Assembly (NCBI GenBank): GCA_016415585.1
Contig: CP066552.1
Span: forward strand, 1,550,001-1,614,000
Direction of reading: 5' to 3'
From: Pectobacterium carotovorum
GTDB lineage: Bacteria > Pseudomonadota > Gammaproteobacteria > Enterobacterales > Enterobacteriaceae
DNA: 64,000 bases
Positions within the stretch are counted from its first letter, which is position 1, and each line of letters begins with the position of its first letter. The notes under the pieces were generated by a model, which did no database searches, was not told the origin of the DNA, and worked only from the letters and a program-made list of their open reading frames with translations. A program made the translations under genes and the position numbers. Positions 55,235 to 64,000 of this stretch are shown one piece after another.

Positions 55235-55423
55235 TTACGCCGTGGTATTGACGTTACGCCCAATCGCCGGATTTGCTGGCAGAGGGGGTAATGCCTTCAA
55301 AATACCGGAGACGACAGCTTCTTGATTATCAATCGATTTTTTCACCATAAGCGCACTGGCCTCACTGCTGGTACGCATAGTACTGAGGTCGCTAGTAAAT
55401 GATGCAATCTGCGATACATCCAT
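55235..55423 (-). CDS. YjfB-family small protein
   Basis: A 62-residue protein beginning MDVSQIASFTSDLSTMRTSS and ending in a Pro-rich tail (LPPLPANPAIGRNVNTTA). It matches the small YjfB family, annotated as putative motility protein, which is scattered among flagellated bacteria and has no known biochemical role. The frame is open to 55519, but AAGGAG stands just before the ATG at 55423, which gives the family length. It is a single gene on the same strand as ppx, followed by a terminator. Confidence 0.8.
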   Translation of the reverse strand: MDVSQIASFTSDLSTMRTSSEASALMVKKSIDNQEAVVSGILKALPPLPANPAIGRNVNTTA

Positions 55424-55652
55424 TTTACTCTCCTTAACACTGAGTGGATCCATATCCGGCATGAAAGGAAGCGTACCTTTCCGCCGAGGTTGCATGATGT
55501 TGGCGAAAATTCTCGCCAACCATCATTTTGGTATCGGCCCTATCCCTGTAAACTTTACGTTAACCGAGCTTCACCGGCCAGCTCGGCTGCACGATTTTGC
55601 ACCACTTTACTGTTCGGCGTAGGTTCGGGTTTTCACGTAACGTTTTCATCAA

Positions 55653-57188
55653 TCAGGCTTTTTCTTCCTCAATTATCAGCTTCCAGCCAGTGACGTCCTG
55701 CCAATATTCCTGTTCCCGTTCCAAATCCAGCTGTACCAGCGTGTTATTGGTAAAGAAGTCGCGTGGGAACGTCAGCGTCCAGTAGTTGTCATCGGTATGC
55801 AGCCGTAACGATTCCGGCGTTGTCGTTGCCTGACGCTGGTTATTCAACAGCGTGGCAAGGCGTAAGAGTTGCATCATGGGCAAATACTGTTTCTTTTTGA
55901 ACAGATTCAACCGCGGCAACTCTTCCAGTTTGATCGCTTTACGGTGCAATCGCACGATTAGGGACAGCACAAGCTGCTGTTCCTGATTGAAGCCGGGCAG
56001 ATTGGTATTTTGCAGAATGTAAGCGGAATGACGGTGCATGCCACTATGGTTAATGCCCAATCCAACCTCATGCAGCATGGAGGCCCAGTTTAAAATAGCC
56101 TCAAGCTGTGGATGCACCAGATTAGGATTTTGCTCTGCCCACTGTGCATAAAGCTGCTGCGTGGTTTCCCGCACGCGTCGTGCCTGTTCGCGGTCGATAT
56201 TGTAATGGGTCGCCAGGCTCTGCGCGGTGCGGATACGAATATCCTGATGGCGGAATCGGCCTTCCATTTCGTACAGTACGCCTTCGCGCAATGCGCCATC
56301 GGACAGGCGTAGTTCTTTGATCGCCAGTGCATCGAAAATACCGCACAGAATAGCCAGACCGGGCACCAGCACTGACTGACGATCTTCGGACAGACCCGGC
56401 AGACTCAGCGCTTTGAAGTGCTTAAACTGCAAAATCTGCGTGCATAGCATTTCCAGCCGCCCAGGAGTAATTAGGCCATCTTTCTCACCCATCTCTACCA
56501 GAATTTCGTGCGTGGCCTTGATCGTTCCTGACGCACCGAGGGCGAATTTCCAGCCGTATATGCGGTATTCCCAGGACAGCGTCTCCAGCTTTTGCGCTGC
56601 GGCCAGCCGGGCGCGCTTGAAGTTGGCTTCGCTAATTTCACCATTCGGGAAAAACTGCTGTGCGAAGCTGACGCACCCCATCCGACGGCTTTCCACCAGC
56701 ATTGGCTCGAAATCCTCACCGATAACCAGCTCTGTAGAACCGCCGCCGATATCGATGACCAGCTTGCGGCCTTTTTCTGGCTGTGTATGCTCTACGCCCA
56801 TAAAAATCAGGCGGGCTTCTTCATGGCCGGAAATGATCTCTATCGGATAGGGAATGATATCCGCCGCGCGGCGCAAAAATTCCTGCGCGTTGGCTGCCTG
56901 ACGCAGCGCGTGCGTTCCGACGATGGAGACGTTCACCGCAGGGAAGCCCTGCAGGCGTTCAGCAAACAGCGCCAGACAGCTCAGGCCGCGTTGAATCGCT
57001 TCTTCGCTGAGTATGTTTTTGCTGTCCAGCCCGTCGGCCAGATGCACCCGCTGTTTTAAACGCCCCAATACCTGAAGCGCACCGTTTACCACGCGTGCGA
57101 TCACCATGTGAAAACTATTGGAGCCTAGGTCGATAGCTGCGAACTCTTGCGGCTTTATCTCGGTTTTTTCATTGTTCGTTAACGGCAT
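55653..57188 (-). CDS. ppx: Exopolyphosphatase Ppx
   Basis: Ppx removes phosphate from the ends of inorganic polyphosphate and belongs to the Ppx/GppA family. The 511-residue protein has the ATPase-fold phosphate loops [18 protein letters not shown] (about 17-34) and [15 protein letters not shown]. The catalytic Glu region is in [15 protein letters not shown]. The C-terminal HD-type domain shows [20 protein letters not shown]. It overlaps ppk by one base (TAATG), so the two are translated together, as in E. coli. Confidence 0.95.
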   Translation of the reverse strand: MPLTNNEKTEIKPQEFAAIDLGSNSFHMVIARVVNGALQVLGRLKQRVHLADGLDSKNILSEEAIQRGLSCLALFAERLQGFPAVNVSIVGTHALRQAANAQEFLRRAADIIPYPIEIISGHEEARLIFMGVEHTQPEKGRKLVIDIGGGSTELVIGEDFEPMLVESRRMGCVSFAQQFFPNGEISEANFKRARLAAAQKLETLSWEYRIYGWKFALGASGTIKATHEILVEMGEKDGLITPGRLEMLCTQILQFKHFKALSLPGLSEDRQSVLVPGLAILCGIFDALAIKELRLSDGALREGVLYEMEGRFRHQDIRIRTAQSLATHYNIDREQARRVRETTQQLYAQWAEQNPNLVHPQLEAILNWASMLHEVGLGINHSGMHRHSAYILQNTNLPGFNQEQQLVLSLIVRLHRKAIKLEELPRLNLFKKKQYLPMMQLLRLATLLNNQRQATTTPESLRLHTDDNYWTLTFPRDFFTNNTLVQLDLEREQEYWQDVTGWKLIIEEEKA

Positions 57189-59260
57189 TATTCAGGCTTA
57201 TCTCCAGGTTGCTCCAACGCCTTGATGTAGTCGTAAATCGCATTTTGCGCGCGTACTTTACGCCGGTTACCGCGTGAGACATAGCGGTTGCTCGACTCTT
57301 TATCAATGACACGGGCTTTCACCGTATCGCTGAACAGAATATCCAGCGTTTCCAGCACGCGGTTTTTCAAAATGGGATCCAGAATTTCCACTGCGACTTC
57401 AATGCGATAATCAATATTGCGTGTCATCCAGTCTGCAGAAGAGAGGTAGACTTTCTTGTCCCCGCCGTTGTTGAAGACATACACCCGATCGTGTTCCAGA
57501 TAGCGGTCAAGAATACTGATGACCTGAATATTTTCGCTGATCCCCGGTAAATTAGGGATCAGTGAACACATGCCGCGTACCAGCAGATTAATTTTTACGC
57601 CCGCAGACGAAGCCTGATACAGCTTTTCCGCCAGCCCTTTATCCACCAGATTATTTACCTTAAGCGTAATGCCCGCATCACGATTCGCCAGCGCATTTTC
57701 GATCTCGGTATCGATCAATTGGTAGAGCTTGTCACGTGAGTTCTGTGGTGATACCAGCAGGTGCTCGAAGCTGACTGGGCGGTAAGGGTTTTCAATGAAG
57801 TTGAAGACGCGACGGACTTCGTTGGTAATGCGTTCGTCAGCGGTCAACAGCGAGTAATCCGTATACAGGCGGGCGGTTTTCTCGTTGAAGTTACCGGTGC
57901 CGATGTGCGCGTAACGCACGATGTTTTCCCCTTCGCGGCGGGAAATCAGGAACAGTTTGGCGTGAATCTTCAGCCCAGGCACCGAGAAAATGACGTGCAC
58001 GCCAGCTTCAGTCAGACGCTTGGCCCAGTGGATGTTTGCCTCTTCGTCAAAGCGTGCCTGTAGTTCTACCACGACCGTCACTTTCTTACCGTTGTGCGCC
58101 GCATGGATCATTGAGGTAATGATGCGGGAATCTTTGGCGACGCGGTAAATATTGATTTTGATGGACAGCACATTAGGGTCGAAAGAGGCTTGTCGCAGCA
58201 GTTCCAATACGTGTTCGAAAGTGTGGTACGGGTAATAGAGCAGAACGTCACGCTCGCGAATCGCATCAAACCCATTGCGGAAATGGTTGAACCCGGAGTG
58301 TCGCAGGCGGGGCAACGGTTTGTTGACCAGATTGGCGCGTCCGACGTTCGGGAAAGAAATAAAGTCTTTGAAATTATGATAGCGCCCGCCGGGGATTACA
58401 GAGTCAAAGGAAGAGATCCCCAATTTCTCTTGTAGCATCGTAACCATGGCGTCCGGCATATCACGCTGATACACAAATCTCACCGGCTCGGCGGTTAAGC
58501 GCTGCTTCAGGCTGGAAGACATCAATTCCAACAGGCTGGATTCCATTTCCGTCACCAGATCGTATTCTGCATCGCGCGTCATCTTCATGGAGTACGCGTT
58601 CAGCGCATCGTAATCAAAGAAGCCCTTGAAGATATCATCCAGACAGTAACGCAGAATGTTATCGATGAGGATCATGGTCTTACGACGGCGCGGCGCTTCC
58701 GCTGGCAGGTTGACGAAACGCGGTATTTTATCCGAAGGAATTTCCAGCAGGGCATAATTGATCTCATCGCCACGAATAATTTCGACGGCAAGATAGGTAT
58801 AGTTATCCTTCAGGAACTCCACTAGATTGGTTTCGTTAAAGATGAGTATTGGCGTGATATGCGGGCGCAGATATTGCCGGAAGTAGTCCCTCAGCCACTC
58901 TTGCTGGTTAGGGGAAACCTGACGCTCATTGACCAGAAAAATCTGGTTACGCGCCATTTCCAGCAACAGCTCGTTGTACAAACTATCGAAGATTTGATCG
59001 GTTTTTAGTACGCGCGCCTGAATTTTACCTAAAAGGTGTCGCAGATTGCCGTCCAGACCTTGTTCTTCGTTAATCAGAATGCGTCTTTTCAAATCGGCAA
59101 AACGGACTTTATAAAATTCATCAAGGTTGCTGGAGTAAATGCCAAGAAAGCGCATGCGTTCGATTAACGGATTGCTTTTATCTGCTGCTTCCTGAAGTAC
59201 TCGTTCATTAAAGGATAACCAACTTAATTCTTTCTCTATGTAGAGTTTGTCCTGACCCAT
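57188..59260 (-). CDS. ppk: Polyphosphate kinase Ppk1
   Basis: Ppk1 makes polyphosphate from ATP at the inner membrane. The 690-residue protein begins [20 protein letters not shown], nearly identical to E. coli. It shows the N domain, the H domain, and the catalytic C1/C2 domains with the autophosphorylated His in the [20 protein letters not shown] segment. The frame is open to 59299, but the ATG at 59260 with GGAG upstream is the family start. It leads the ppk-ppx operon and is divergent from pstC. The shared 217-base region may be phosphate-controlled. Confidence 0.95.
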   Translation of the reverse strand: MGQDKLYIEKELSWLSFNERVLQEAADKSNPLIERMRFLGIYSSNLDEFYKVRFADLKRRILINEEQGLDGNLRHLLGKIQARVLKTDQIFDSLYNELLLEMARNQIFLVNERQVSPNQQEWLRDYFRQYLRPHITPILIFNETNLVEFLKDNYTYLAVEIIRGDEINYALLEIPSDKIPRFVNLPAEAPRRRKTMILIDNILRYCLDDIFKGFFDYDALNAYSMKMTRDAEYDLVTEMESSLLELMSSSLKQRLTAEPVRFVYQRDMPDAMVTMLQEKLGISSFDSVIPGGRYHNFKDFISFPNVGRANLVNKPLPRLRHSGFNHFRNGFDAIRERDVLLYYPYHTFEHVLELLRQASFDPNVLSIKINIYRVAKDSRIITSMIHAAHNGKKVTVVVELQARFDEEANIHWAKRLTEAGVHVIFSVPGLKIHAKLFLISRREGENIVRYAHIGTGNFNEKTARLYTDYSLLTADERITNEVRRVFNFIENPYRPVSFEHLLVSPQNSRDKLYQLIDTEIENALANRDAGITLKVNNLVDKGLAEKLYQASSAGVKINLLVRGMCSLIPNLPGISENIQVISILDRYLEHDRVYVFNNGGDKKVYLSSADWMTRNIDYRIEVAVEILDPILKNRVLETLDILFSDTVKARVIDKESSNRYVSRGNRRKVRAQNAIYDYIKALEQPGDKPE

Positions 59261-59377
59261 TGTCACTCCGCTCAACTCATGTACTGAAGGTTCATCCAAT
59301 ATTCATACCCTTCCTCTGTGGGTATAGGGTACAACAACATTATGGCGTGTTGATGACGATAAAATCTAATTCATAGA

Positions 59378-59395
59378 CAGACTTACCATTGTCAT
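59378..59395. promoter_or_regulatory. Candidate Pho box between ppk and pstC
   Basis: CAGACTTACCATTGTCAT has a good second half (TTGTCAT against CTGTCAT) and a moderate first half (5 of 8). The position, 83 bases before pstC and between two phosphate operons, makes PhoB control likely, but the match itself is only fair. Confidence 0.4.
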
Positions 59396-59477
59396 ATTAT
59401 GGGCGTAAAGGCAACATATGCTACCCGCAATACGTTAGCAACACGACTCTGGCGGCTTCACTCTAACGGCGAGAATA

Positions 59478-61646
59478 ATGGTAAACACAGGCAACACATC
59501 ACAGTATCGGGATCGTCGGCGAGCGTGGATCGATCGTTTGGTTCACCGCATTGTTGCGGGCAGTGGGCTACTGGTGCTGGCTATGCTGTTGTTAATCTTC
59601 TTCTATCTACTGTATGTGGTGACGCCACTGTTCCTTTCCCCCACTGTTAACGGCCAAAAAACGGTGCAACGCCACAGTGCGGAGCCGTCGCTAGCGCTGG
59701 GGCTTAGCGACAACGGGCAAATCGGGTTTCGCATCGACAGTCAGGGCTATGGCGAGTTTATTCCGTTTGCGGAAAACCAGCCTATGTCGCGTATTCAGTT
59801 GGTTCCCGCGCTGAGTTTGCTGGCGCAGAATCAGGGCGAGCGACAGGTTTATGCCCTGAGTCAGCCTGATGGCCGTCTGATTTTCGTTCAGCCCGTATTA
59901 TCGCGTACAGAAAACCGTTCTCCAGTCTGGGATTATCCGCTGGGTGAGCAGGCGTATTCGCTTGGGTTACCCGCGCAGCCGCTGCGTCATCTGGCAGTGG
60001 CTGCGGTGGGTGAAAAGCATGTCGTTGTTGCGGCGATCGGGCAGGAAAATGCCTTGATTATTGCCGATGTTGATAAAAATGGCGTGCGGCAACGGGCGCA
60101 GATTACGCTTCCGGCGGGTACGATTAGCCAAATGCTGCTGACGCCCGACGGGCAGCAAGTGTATTTGCTCAGCGGTAAGACATTAACGCTGTGGCAAGTG
60201 GGGGCGAACGCGCTGACGCTGCGGGAAGAGCGACAGTTACAACTGGCGGAACCGCTGCATCTGGCGTTGTTGTCTGGTGGACGATCGCTGCTGGTGCAGG
60301 CTGCTGACGGGCGGATTAGCCAGTGGTTTGAGGTTCCGGGCGAAAAGGGTGCCACGCTGACGGAGACGCGTCAGTTTCCGCACGTTGTGGGCGAATCGGT
60401 GTTGTTGGCAACGGAGGCGCAGCGACGAGTCTTTGCCACATTGAATGCACAGGGTGAACTGTCGCTGTTTGCCAGTAAACAGTCTCATGCGCTGCTGACG
60501 CAGATGCTACCAGCCCATGCACAAACGCTGGCGTTTTCGCCACGCGGTTCTGCCATCTTGGTTGAAACGGCGCAGGGCTGGCATCGCTATCAGGTTGATA
60601 ACCCGTATCCCGATATTGGCTGGCGCGGGCTGTGGCAAAAGCTGTGGTACGAGAACTACCCAGAGCCTGCCTATATCTGGCAATCCACGTCTGCGGATGA
60701 CAGCTATCAGGCTAAATTCAGCATGATGCCCCTGATGCTGGGCACGATGAAAGCGGCGATTTACGCCATGCTATTTGCGACTCCGCTGGCGCTGTCTGCC
60801 GCGATTTATACCGCCTGCTTTATGTCGCCGACGCTGCGACGCTGGATTAAACCCACGCTAGAAATCATGGGCGCGCTGCCGACGGTGGTTGTCGGCCTGA
60901 TTGCCGCCATCTGGCTGGCTCCGCATTTTGCGACGTATTTGTCAGCCATTCTGGTCATGCCGATTTTATGGATGCTGGCCGTGCTCGGCTGCGGCTGGCT
61001 GATTGAGTGCCTGCCGACGCGCTGGCGCACCCGTTTCCCTGCTGGCTGGGACGCGCTCTTCCTTATCCCTGCCATTTTGCTGACATTTGTGGCCGGCTGC
61101 TGGCTTGCGCCACATATCGAAATCGCAGTATTGGGACAGCCGCTATATCAGTGGTTAGGCGATGATTTTGTCCAACGTAATACGCTGGTAGCGGGCGTTG
61201 CCCTCGGCTTCGCGCTGATCCCGCTGATTTTTTCGCTAGCGGAAGATGCGCTGTTCAGCGTACCAGCTCGCTTAAGTCAGGGATCGTTGGCGCTGGGAGC
61301 GACGGCGTGGCAAACCCTGTGGCGCGTTGTGCTGCCGTCCGCCAGCGCTGGGATTTTCGCCGCGCTGATGCTGAGTTTTGGCCGCGCCGTGGGGGAAACC
61401 ATGATTGTGCTCATGGCGACGGGCAACACGCCGATTATGGATGAAGGCCTGCTTCAGGGGCTGCGTTCGCTGGCGGCGAATATCGCTATTGAAATGCCGG
61501 AAGCGGTGACGAACAGCGGTCACTATCGGGTGCTGTTCTTAACGGCATTAACGCTGTTTGTTTTCACGTTCATCGTGAATACGCTGGCTGAAACTATCCG
61601 GCAGCGCTTACGTCAACGCTACCGTGATGAAGGAGAAAACGCGTGA
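59478..61646 (+). CDS. pstC: Large PstC-type phosphate ABC permease with N-terminal extracytoplasmic domain
   Basis: This 722-residue protein is a PstC-family permease with an N-terminal extension of about 400 residues. One helix (IVAGSGLLVLAMLLLIFFYL, about 25-44) leads into a periplasmic region rich in short beta repeats (LLTPDGQQVYLLSGKTLTLW, LLSGGRSLLVQAADGRISQW), which look like a beta-propeller. The C-terminal 320 residues are the permease core. It shows SLALGATAWQTLWRVVLPSA as the ATPase-contact loop and FGRAVGETMIVLMATGNTPI. Standard PstC has only about 320 residues. The family is known beside ppk in several gammaproteobacteria (from memory). The stop overlaps pstA by four bases. No periplasmic PstS is seen in the window. 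Confidence 0.88.
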   Translation: MVNTGNTSQYRDRRRAWIDRLVHRIVAGSGLLVLAMLLLIFFYLLYVVTPLFLSPTVNGQKTVQRHSAEPSLALGLSDNGQIGFRIDSQGYGEFIPFAENQPMSRIQLVPALSLLAQNQGERQVYALSQPDGRLIFVQPVLSRTENRSPVWDYPLGEQAYSLGLPAQPLRHLAVAAVGEKHVVVAAIGQENALIIADVDKNGVRQRAQITLPAGTISQMLLTPDGQQVYLLSGKTLTLWQVGANALTLREERQLQLAEPLHLALLSGGRSLLVQAADGRISQWFEVPGEKGATLTETRQFPHVVGESVLLATEAQRRVFATLNAQGELSLFASKQSHALLTQMLPAHAQTLAFSPRGSAILVETAQGWHRYQVDNPYPDIGWRGLWQKLWYENYPEPAYIWQSTSADDSYQAKFSMMPLMLGTMKAAIYAMLFATPLALSAAIYTACFMSPTLRRWIKPTLEIMGALPTVVVGLIAAIWLAPHFATYLSAILVMPILWMLAVLGCGWLIECLPTRWRTRFPAGWDALFLIPAILLTFVAGCWLAPHIEIAVLGQPLYQWLGDDFVQRNTLVAGVALGFALIPLIFSLAEDALFSVPARLSQGSLALGATAWQTLWRVVLPSASAGIFAALMLSFGRAVGETMIVLMATGNTPIMDEGLLQGLRSLAANIAIEMPEAVTNSGHYRVLFLTALTLFVFTFIVNTLAETIRQRLRQRYRDEGENA

Positions 61647-63289
61647 AGCGCTGGTTCCGTTCGGGAAGGCCCTGGGTGTGGCTGACCGCATCGTCAATTT
61701 CTATTAGCCTGCTGGCGATGCTGGCAATCATCGTGCTGCTGGCGGGGCAGGGTATGCGCTATCTGTGGCCGCAGCCCGTTTGGTTGCTGACGTTGCAGCC
61801 GGAACAAGGTGCGCAGCGTGCGCTGATAGGGGAAATTTATGCGGAGCAGACGCTTTCGTCCCAGCAGTTGGAACAGGCCGGTTTGTCCTCTTCGCCCGGG
61901 GACGCTGAAACCCGCTATTTGATCAAAATTGGTCGGCGTGAAATCTATGGGCAGAGTTTCCGCTCGCTGCTGTCGCGCGATATTGTCCGCTTTGATAAAC
62001 CTGCCGATATTCTGGTGTTGAAGCGGACGAACAATGGCACGGCCTATGGCTATCTGGCTGGCATGCTGGAGGGCGAGCAGCCGCTGGTGGCGACGGATCT
62101 CCCTGCAACGTTGAAGCATCGCATCGAGCAGGTGCAGGGGTTGCTGGCGAAGGCGCAGGCCATCCGCATGGGAGAGATGGCGAAGATTAACCAGCAGTTT
62201 GAAACGCTGCGGCTGGAAGAGAAAAAGCGGCAGCAGGCCAAGACGCTGGATAATCAGACGGTAGCCCGTCTTCAGGCTGAGCGCATTGAACTGCAACGCC
62301 GCTTTGATGAGCTGTCGCGCCAGCTAACCTCACTCAATCTGGACATTAATCGCGATACCGTGCAGTTGCGGGATGCAAACGGCAGCGTTCATCTTATCCC
62401 GCTCAGGGACATTGAACAGGCCTGGTTCCCTAATGCGATGAACCTGTGGGAAAAAGTCAGCCACTGGGGCGAGCAGGCGAAATTCATGCTGGTACACTAT
62501 TCGCCGGACAGCAACAGCGCAGGCCACCTTTTCCCCGCCATTTTTGGCACGGTGCTGATGGTGGTGCTGATGTCTATTGTCGTGATGCCGTTGGGCGTGA
62601 TCGCCGCGGTTTATCTGCATGAGTACGCGGGGAAAAACAGCTTAACGCGCTGGGTGCGGATTGCCGTGGTCAATCTGGCCGGGGTGCCGTCCATTGTGTA
62701 CGGCGTGTTCGGGTTAGGCTTTTTTGTTTATCTTATCGGCGGCACGCTGGACCAACTATTCTATTCTGAAGCGCTGCCGAATCCGACGTTTGGTACGCCA
62801 GGGCTGCTGTGGGCGTCACTGACGCTGGCACTGCTGACGCTACCCGTGGTGATTGTGGCGACGGAGGAAGGGCTGTCGCGCATCCCAATGTCTGTGCGCC
62901 ACGGTTCACTGGCGTTGGGGGCTACCAAAGCCGAAACGCTGTGGCATGTTGTGCTGCCGATGGCGGTTCCCGCGATGATGACCGGTTTAATCCTCGCTGT
63001 GGCGCGTGCCGCGGGGGAAACCGCGCCGCTGATGTTGGTCGGCGTGGTGAAGTCGGTGCCGGTTTTACCGGTTGATGACATTTTCCCTTATCTGCATCTT
63101 GAGCGAAAATTTATGCATCTGGGATTCCAAATCTACGATCTGGCGTTCCAAAGCCCAGACGTCGAAGCGGCAAGACCACTGGTGTACATCACCGCACTGC
63201 TGCTGGTGTTGATTGTTGTTGGATTGAACCTTGCAGCGATTGGGATTCGCCATGTTCTGCGTGAGAAATACCGTTCGTTATCACTCTGA
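61643..63289 (+). CDS. pstA: Large PstA-type phosphate ABC permease
   Basis: A 548-residue PstA-family permease, again longer than the usual 296 because of an N-terminal extension. One helix (ISISLLAMLAIIVLLAGQGM) is followed by about 230 residues outside the membrane. These include a coiled coil (AQAIRMGEMAKINQQFETLR ... RLQAERIELQRRFDELSRQL, about 170-235). The permease core follows with SLALGATKAETLWHVVLPMA and AVARAAGETAPLMLVGVVKS. The ATG start overlaps the pstC stop. Coupled translation and matched extensions suggest that PstC and PstA form a complex with a substantial periplasmic part. Confidence 0.9.
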   Translation: MKRWFRSGRPWVWLTASSISISLLAMLAIIVLLAGQGMRYLWPQPVWLLTLQPEQGAQRALIGEIYAEQTLSSQQLEQAGLSSSPGDAETRYLIKIGRREIYGQSFRSLLSRDIVRFDKPADILVLKRTNNGTAYGYLAGMLEGEQPLVATDLPATLKHRIEQVQGLLAKAQAIRMGEMAKINQQFETLRLEEKKRQQAKTLDNQTVARLQAERIELQRRFDELSRQLTSLNLDINRDTVQLRDANGSVHLIPLRDIEQAWFPNAMNLWEKVSHWGEQAKFMLVHYSPDSNSAGHLFPAIFGTVLMVVLMSIVVMPLGVIAAVYLHEYAGKNSLTRWVRIAVVNLAGVPSIVYGVFGLGFFVYLIGGTLDQLFYSEALPNPTFGTPGLLWASLTLALLTLPVVIVATEEGLSRIPMSVRHGSLALGATKAETLWHVVLPMAVPAMMTGLILAVARAAGETAPLMLVGVVKSVPVLPVDDIFPYLHLERKFMHLGFQIYDLAFQSPDVEAARPLVYITALLLVLIVVGLNLAAIGIRHVLREKYRSLSL

Positions 63290-63304
63290 AAGTAGGATGA
63301 AGTT

Positions 63305-64000
63305 ATGGGATTTATGACACAAAAGGAGATGGCACTGCTGCCTGATGTTCATCAACTGAGTGATGAGCAGACGACGTTAACCGTGGAACATCTGAATCTT
63401 TACTATGGCGATAAGCAGGCACTGAACGATATTTCGATTCGTATTCCGAAGAATCAGGTGACAGCGCTGATTGGCCCGTCAGGCTGTGGCAAATCCACGC
63501 TGTTACGCTGCTTTAATCGTATGAACGATCTGGTGGACGACTGCCGTACCGAAGGTGATATCAGGCTGAATGGGATGCTTATCAACGACCCGCAGCTGGA
63601 TGTTGCTACGTTGCGCCGTCGGGTAGGTATGGTTTTTCAACGACCGAATCCGTTTCCCAAGTCGATCTATGAAAACGTGATTTATGGCCTGAGATTACAG
63701 GGGCTACGCGATCGCCGATTTCTGGATGATGCCGTTGAGCGTGCGCTACGTGCAGCGGCGCTTTGGCATGAGGTAAAGGATCGGTTGAGCGACAACGCGT
63801 TGACGCTATCCAGCGGACAGCAGCAGCGTTTGGTGATCGCCCGGGCGATCGCCATTGAGCCGGAAGTGTTGTTGCTGGACGAACCGACCTCCGCGCTTGA
63901 TCCGATTTCGACGCTAATTGTTGAAGAGTTGATGGGAACGCTAAAGCAGCATTTCACGCTGGTGCTGGTGACGCACAACATGCAGCAGGCAGCTCGCGTG
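63305..64000 (+). CDS. pstB: Phosphate ABC transporter ATPase PstB, cut by the window end
   Basis: The first 232 codons of PstB are present. Features are an N-terminal extension of about 25 residues ([20 protein letters not shown]), Walker [10 protein letters not shown], the PstB-typical [34 protein letters not shown], Walker [13 protein letters not shown] and the start of the His switch ([11 protein letters not shown]). The signature motif reads LSSGQQQR instead of the usual LSGGQQQR, a Gly-to-Ser change in a conserved motif. It follows pstA by 15 bases. The 3' end lies outside the window, where phoU may follow. Confidence 0.93.
   Translation, partial: MGFMTQKEMALLPDVHQLSDEQTTLTVEHLNLYYGDKQALNDISIRIPKNQVTALIGPSGCGKSTLLRCFNRMNDLVDDCRTEGDIRLNGMLINDPQLDVATLRRRVGMVFQRPNPFPKSIYENVIYGLRLQGLRDRRFLDDAVERALRAAALWHEVKDRLSDNALTLSSGQQQRLVIARAIAIEPEVLLLDEPTSALDPISTLIVEELMGTLKQHFTLVLVTHNMQQAARV

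Overview
The window looks like chromosome from a soft-rot enterobacterium, most likely Pectobacterium. The evidence is gene content and order: a galactan-utilisation (gan) locus of the Erwinia chrysanthemi/Dickeya type, mdtABCD-baeSR, a cyaR sRNA beside trhP (yegQ), and ppk-ppx next to a large two-permease phosphate transporter. I saw no rRNA, tRNA or CRISPR array. The genus call is inferred from protein resemblance and synteny, not from a database search.

Layout. Bases 1-4300 are an eroded accessory segment: the end of an IS3-family transposase, two AT-rich orphan genes (one probably exported), a broken secreted-protein gene, and a deletion scar where an HPP-family membrane gene and a VOC-family gene have both lost their N-termini. 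Next comes cueP behind a CueR-type promoter and a perfect FNR box. From 5 to 13 kb lie a DUF3750 protein, a LysR regulator beside a VOC protein and a TauE/SafE permease, a PNPOx-like protein, an adhP remnant, a GGDEF protein, the aldehyde reductase ahr, and a small DUF4062 two-gene cassette. From 13.8 to 22 kb lie a TPP riboswitch with thiM-thiD, psiE, yegS, the CyaR sRNA, trhP, a glutathionyl-hydroquinone reductase and two acetyltransferases. The block 21.9-33.4 kb is the Bae envelope-stress system and its RND pump, with a 340-bp palindromic repeat lodged between mdtC and mdtD. After nupC, an aldo/keto reductase and a stand-alone PTS EIIB, 37-49 kb holds the gan regulon, followed by galT-galK. 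The tail has mgtE, ohrR-ohr, yfgG, a yjfB-like gene, ppx-ppk and the start of a pst operon, whose pstB runs off the window end.

How the genes fit together. GanL (porin), GanE/F/G/K (ABC importer), GanA (periplasmic GH53 endogalactanase) and GanB (GH42 beta-galactosidase) form one pathway for pectic galactan side chains. GalT and GalK then take up the released galactose. A GalR-type repressor lies between them, and operators of its class occur in front of ganE/ganK, ganL and galT. ppk-ppx and pst form a phosphate-storage and uptake module.

The most unusual material is intergenic. Three copies of a roughly 290-340 bp palindromic element share a core hairpin, have interchangeable arms, and keep stems paired through compensatory changes. 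A second short double-hairpin family, with five copies, also covaries. Other points of interest are an inverted copy of the 3' arm of the TPP aptamer just upstream of the riboswitch, 18-bp tandem repeats carrying FNR-like boxes upstream of trhP, and the DUF4062 cassette.
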